The position numbers and the translations under genes are program-made. Shown here piece by piece: positions 7,672-10,615 of a stretch of DNA of 10,615 nucleotides. Under the pieces are notes generated by a model. That model was not told where the DNA came from. It was given only the letters and a program-made list of their open reading frames with translations, and did no database searches. Source of the DNA: F23-D06 sp947167635. GTDB lineage: Bacteria > Bacteroidota > Bacteroidia > Bacteroidales > WCHB1-69. Numbering within the stretch: position 1 is the first letter of the stretch; the number at the start of each line of letters is the position of its first letter. The stretch is taken from the NCBI GenBank assembly GCA_947167635.1, contig CAMVIT010000075.1, forward strand, positions 1-10,615, in the 5' to 3' direction.

Positions 7672-9153
7672 CTACTTTCTCACCTTCTTCACGAACTCCT
7701 CGACCTCCGGCACGCCGCCTTGATAGACGAGGTAGCCGTCGTAGGGCTCGCGTTTGGTGATCTCGTCGTTGATGGGAGTCAGCATCAGCTTCTTCACGTC
7801 CTCGCGCTTCTGGCCGCTCTCTTTGGTCAGTCCCAACGCCCAGCCGAGCTTGATGTAAGAGCTTTCCGCCAGCATGTTGTCGGCGGGGATGATGCCGCGC
7901 GCCATCATGTCGCGGCCGGTGTCATAGACGAACATGTGGGTGTAGCCCCAGATGGTCTGCACGCTCATGTACTGGTGTACGCCAGCATCCGTGGCCCGCT
8001 GGATGGCGTCGAACATACCCTTGTTGACGTGTCCCAAGCCGGTGCCGTCCCACACGATGCCCTTGTAGCCGTTGTCGATCAGCGCATCCAGCACATCGGG
8101 TTTCATACCCGGGTAGTAGTAGAGGATGGCCACACGGTCGTCGAAGGTGGGCACGATGCGGGTGACGTTGGGGTCGTTTTGGGCGATGCTGCGCTTGTAG
8201 TCCTCGTAGTTGGTGATGACCTCCACCTGGCGGTGCTGTTCGCCGTGGCGACGGTGGTTATAGACCTCCTTGATGGGCTGCACGCCGTCCTTGCGGTTCA
8301 CCGTGGCCAACGGCGTGTCGCCGATGGTGCGGAAGGTGGAACGGTAGGAGCTGTGCATCTTGCGCACGCGCGTGCCGCGGTGCAGGAAGCCGTAGTCGTC
8401 GCTGGTGGGACCGAACATGCAGACCATCACCTCGGCGATGTCACCGTGACCGGCAGCCGTCATGGCGTGCATCAGGTTCAACGCCGCGTCGGAACTCGGA
8501 CGGTCGGAGCTTCTCTGCGAACCTACCAACACCACTGGCATGGGCAGGTTCTGGCACATGTAGGTCAATGCGGTGGCGGTGTGCGCCAACGTGTCGGTGC
8601 CGTGACCGATCACGATGCCCTCGATGCCGGCCTTGATCTCGTCGCCGATTTTGTTGGCCAACGCCTTGTACTCTACTGGGGACATGTTCTCGGAGAAGAC
8701 AGCGAAGACCTTCTCGGTGTCGAGGTTGCAGATGTCGGCCAACTCGGGCACGGCGCCGTAGAGCTCACCGGGTGAGAAAGCGGGAATCACCGCGCCGGTG
8801 CGGTAGTCCAACCGCGAGGCAATGGTGCCGCCGGTGCCCAACAGCTTCACGTGCGGCAGACCGGGCGTGTAGGGGAACTCCTTCTCCGGAATCTTGAAGA
8901 CGGGCTGTGGGTCGCGCTCGCCCTTCATGTCGGTCACCGTCTCGATGTCGATGCCGATGTTGTAGCCCGTGGCCACCTTCATGACGATGTGGATGTCGTC
9001 GGTGTTCTCGGCCCTGGGCAGGATTTTGCCCGAGAAGTGCCCGCGGGTGGTCTCGACCTCGGCTTTGTCCCACACATGAACGTCGTGTTTTTTGAGCATC
9101 TCCAATGCTCTGCCTTTATATCCTTGGAATGTTACTTTATCGTTATTTTCCAT
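7672..9153 (-). CDS. gatD: GatD, amidase subunit of the archaeal-type Glu-tRNA(Gln) amidotransferase GatDE
   Basis: In GatDE, GatD hydrolyses glutamine (or asparagine) and passes ammonia to GatE, which amidates Glu-tRNA(Gln) to Gln-tRNA(Gln) in the cytoplasm. The 493-residue protein opens with the GatD-specific N-terminal domain (GYKGRALE at 11-18, then RGHFSGKILPRAE and GYNIGIDI). Plain asparaginases lack this domain. An L-asparaginase-like fold follows: LLGTGGTIASR with predicted nucleophile Thr107, GHGTDTLAHT with Thr186 and Asp187, GSQRSSDRPSSDAALNL, and VRKMHSS with candidate catalytic Lys265. The later GatD block GTGLGHV and the end LMLTPINDEIT are also present. Compared with the archaeal proteins I remember (about 420-440 residues), there is an insertion near 290-335 and a tail of about 24 residues after EITKR. 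The start at 9153 fits the family N-terminus. The gene follows gatE by 33 bases on the same strand, which supports the GatD call over AnsA. Confidence 0.93.
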   Translation of the reverse strand: MENNDKVTFQGYKGRALEMLKKHDVHVWDKAEVETTRGHFSGKILPRAENTDDIHIVMKVATGYNIGIDIETVTDMKGERDPQPVFKIPEKEFPYTPGLPHVKLLGTGGTIASRLDYRTGAVIPAFSPGELYGAVPELADICNLDTEKVFAVFSENMSPVEYKALANKIGDEIKAGIEGIVIGHGTDTLAHTATALTYMCQNLPMPVVLVGSQRSSDRPSSDAALNLMHAMTAAGHGDIAEVMVCMFGPTSDDYGFLHRGTRVRKMHSSYRSTFRTIGDTPLATVNRKDGVQPIKEVYNHRRHGEQHRQVEVITNYEDYKRSIAQNDPNVTRIVPTFDDRVAILYYYPGMKPDVLDALIDNGYKGIVWDGTGLGHVNKGMFDAIQRATDAGVHQYMSVQTIWGYTHMFVYDTGRDMMARGIIPADNMLAESSYIKLGWALGLTKESGQKREDVKKLMLTPINDEITKREPYDGYLVYQGGVPEVEEFVKKVRK

Positions 9154-9169
9154 AATTACAGTGATTAAT

Positions 9170-9183
9170 GATCAGTGATCAGT
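9170..9183. repeat. Short tandem repeat in the gatE-gatD intergenic gap
   Basis: GATCAGT occurs twice in tandem, with a diverged third copy (CAGTGATTA) just before it. AATTAC also occurs as a direct repeat at 9154-9159 and 9185-9190, flanking the unit and overlapping the gatE stop. The 33-base gap holds no Shine-Dalgarno sequence for gatD and no promoter-like box. Confidence 0.55.
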
Positions 9184-9186
9184 AAA

Positions 9187-10614
9187 TTACTTGGTTGCTA
9201 ATTCGGTGAATGCGGCGTTGCCGAGGGCTTTGCGTCTTACTTTGCCGAGGGCGCTGTTGCGCTTGTCGTTTTCGTTGCTGTTTGTTCTGTAGGGTTCAAA
9301 GACGCCCATGGCCTCGTTGTACAGCGCTTCGATTTCCTGTTGGGTCATTTTCTCATAGCCGGCGAGTCGGAGTATCTGCGACAGTTCTGCATTGGGGTGG
9401 ATGAACATTTCCTCCAACATGTCGCGGGCGATGGCTTTGTCAATGCCCTCTTGTTTCAAGAAAGCGAACAGATCGAAGATTCTGCAGGCGCAGAACGGTA
9501 TTGTGCCATACTGGCCATGCAGGTGTTTGAGCCACTGGCCGAAGAAAGTGCCGAGATATTTCGGGCAATAGCCCAGCTCGGAGGTGATCTTCTTGATGAT
9601 GGGGAAGAGATTGTGCGTGAAGATGTATTTGAAGCAGTCTTGCGGCACCCCCCATTCCACCATTTGCGCGTAGCGGTCGGCCACGGCGTCGGGGATGTTC
9701 TTCCGAAGGCCCTCGATGTAGTCGTTGGTCAACGGGATGGGGGCGGAGTCGGTGTCGGGGTACATGCGGTCGGCGCCGGGCAGCACGCGCTCGAAGATAG
9801 TGGTTCCGTTGGGCAGGGCCTTGCGGGTCTCTTGCGGCACACCGTCGAAGGCCATCAGGGCGCGCTCCTCGATGGTCTCCAAGGCGGTCTTGATGTCGTC
9901 CTCGGGTCCCCAGAAGATGATCTGCGCGTCGTTGTCGCCGGCGTTCATCGCCTTGGCGGCCTTCTCGAAGACGCTGCGGCTCACCACGTCCTCCAAGTCT
10001 TCGCTCGAGGCCATGTTCGGGCGCTCCAGGCAGGCGATGACTTTCAGCCGGTCGGCGAACTCGCAGTAGAACGGGTGGCCGGGCTGGGTGAAGTGGGAAA
10101 GCAGACCGGCGAATTGCGGCAGGTTGACGGCATAGACCTTCTCGCCGCGCTTGATGGCGTCGGTGATGGGGTCGAAGTAGAAGTGGAACTGCTTGGGATC
10201 CAATGCTGTATAGCTCATCTTCCAATCCTCTTTCTTGATGCGGGCTTTCAGTTGCTCGCGGATGGCGAGCAGCGCCCACTGGCGGAAGCACTCCACATGG
10301 GTGACCTCCGGGATCCATTTGGTGTGGGCCACGCCCTTCACCTCGATGCGGGTGCCGCCGGTGCAGCTCACGTTCACGTCCTCGCGGCCCGCGCCGATGC
10401 CCGTGCGCACGCGGCCGGTGCTGCGGTTCAGGAAACGGATGTAGTTACAAGCTTCCTCCACCTCGTCAGGGTTCACCATCTCGGGGTAAGTCACCGTCTC
10501 GATCAGGGGCATGCCCAGCCGGTCGGTGCGATAGATGCGCGTGTGGCCGATGTCGGAGACCTCGCGGCAGGCATCCTCCTCCACACTGAGCTGGATGAGG
10601 CGCACCTTCTTGTT
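9187..10614 (-). CDS. gatE: GatE, tRNA-binding/kinase subunit of GatDE amidotransferase (N-terminus outside window)
   Basis: GatE phosphorylates the glutamate on misacylated Glu-tRNA(Gln) and completes amidation with ammonia from GatD. The visible 475 residues start in the GatB/GatE cradle domain (IQLSVEEDA, YRTDRLGMPLIE, GREDVNVSC, GGTRIEVKGV). An AspRS-like insertion follows at about 165-265 (FAGLLSHFTQPGHPFYCEFAD, then GPEDD and GVPQETRKALPNGTT). GatB lacks this insertion, so it decides for GatE. The cradle resumes with RVLPGADRMYPDTDSAPI, then a helical domain and a tail (ALGKVRRKALGNAA) that is shorter and more diverged than the archaeal tail I remember. The frame is open to the right edge, so the GTG at 10603-10605 is not the start. 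Roughly 150 residues should lie beyond the window. gatD follows 33 bases downstream, presumably co-transcribed from a promoter outside the window. Confidence 0.93.
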   Translation of the reverse strand, partial: NKKVRLIQLSVEEDACREVSDIGHTRIYRTDRLGMPLIETVTYPEMVNPDEVEEACNYIRFLNRSTGRVRTGIGAGREDVNVSCTGGTRIEVKGVAHTKWIPEVTHVECFRQWALLAIREQLKARIKKEDWKMSYTALDPKQFHFYFDPITDAIKRGEKVYAVNLPQFAGLLSHFTQPGHPFYCEFADRLKVIACLERPNMASSEDLEDVVSRSVFEKAAKAMNAGDNDAQIIFWGPEDDIKTALETIEERALMAFDGVPQETRKALPNGTTIFERVLPGADRMYPDTDSAPIPLTNDYIEGLRKNIPDAVADRYAQMVEWGVPQDCFKYIFTHNLFPIIKKITSELGYCPKYLGTFFGQWLKHLHGQYGTIPFCACRIFDLFAFLKQEGIDKAIARDMLEEMFIHPNAELSQILRLAGYEKMTQQEIEALYNEAMGVFEPYRTNSNENDKRNSALGKVRRKALGNAAFTELATK

Positions 10615-10615
10615 C

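Noticed and set aside
7720..8775. 351-residue plus-strand frame opposite gatD
   Set aside because: His/Val/Gly-rich antisense shadow of a GC-rich gene. GatD is clearly identified on the other strand.
7672..9153. Plain L-asparaginase (AnsA type)
   Set aside because: The N-terminal domain with GYNIGIDI and the adjacent gatE point to GatD. The asparaginase similarity is the GatD amidase domain.
9440..10318. 292-residue minus-strand frame overlapping gatE
   Set aside because: Arg/Pro/His-rich out-of-frame shadow. The gatE frame carries all conserved motifs.
9187..10614. GatB of a GatCAB complex
   Set aside because: The AspRS-like insertion between the two cradle halves is specific to GatE, and the partner gene is gatD, not gatA or gatC.

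Overview
The window looks like chromosomal DNA from a member of the Bacteroidota, probably Bacteroidales. The evidence is indirect. Two divergent genes each have a TAnnTTTG-type -7 promoter box upstream, which is the Bacteroidota consensus. Shine-Dalgarno sequences are largely missing before the starts. The pyruvate phosphate dikinase has the FRIEHMFYG variant that I associate with this phylum. Base composition is moderately GC-rich in genes and strongly AT-rich between them. I see no tRNA, rRNA, CRISPR array, intact insertion sequence or phage gene.

Layout, left to right. (1) Positions 3-1679, plus strand: C-terminal two thirds of pyruvate phosphate dikinase (ppdK), cut by the left edge. (2) 1701-1735: strong hairpin terminator with A and T tracts on both sides, serving two convergent genes. 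(3) 1788-2618, minus strand: membrane-anchored DNA/RNA non-specific endonuclease. (4) 2619-2780: AT-rich divergent promoter region. (5) 2781-4016 and 4032-7442, plus strand: sbcD and sbcC, a two-gene operon for the Mre11/Rad50-type nuclease-ATPase. (6) 7443-7671: non-coding gap holding what looks like a decayed C-terminal gene fragment on the minus strand. (7) 9187-10614 then 7672-9153, minus strand: gatE (cut by the right edge) followed by gatD, the two subunits of the GatDE Glu-tRNA(Gln) amidotransferase.

Functionally these are mostly unrelated housekeeping units: central carbon metabolism (PPDK), an exported or periplasm-facing nuclease, DNA end and hairpin processing (SbcCD), and tRNA-dependent glutamine synthesis (GatDE). 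The point of most interest is GatDE. This heterodimer is classically regarded as archaeal, while bacteria normally use GatCAB or a direct GlnRS. Here both subunits sit together in a genome that otherwise reads as bacterial. GatD has its asparaginase-type active-site residues, and GatE has the cradle and AspRS-like insertion. Lineage-specific changes are an insertion and a C-terminal extension in GatD and a short, divergent tail in GatE. I see no wholly new multi-gene system in the window.
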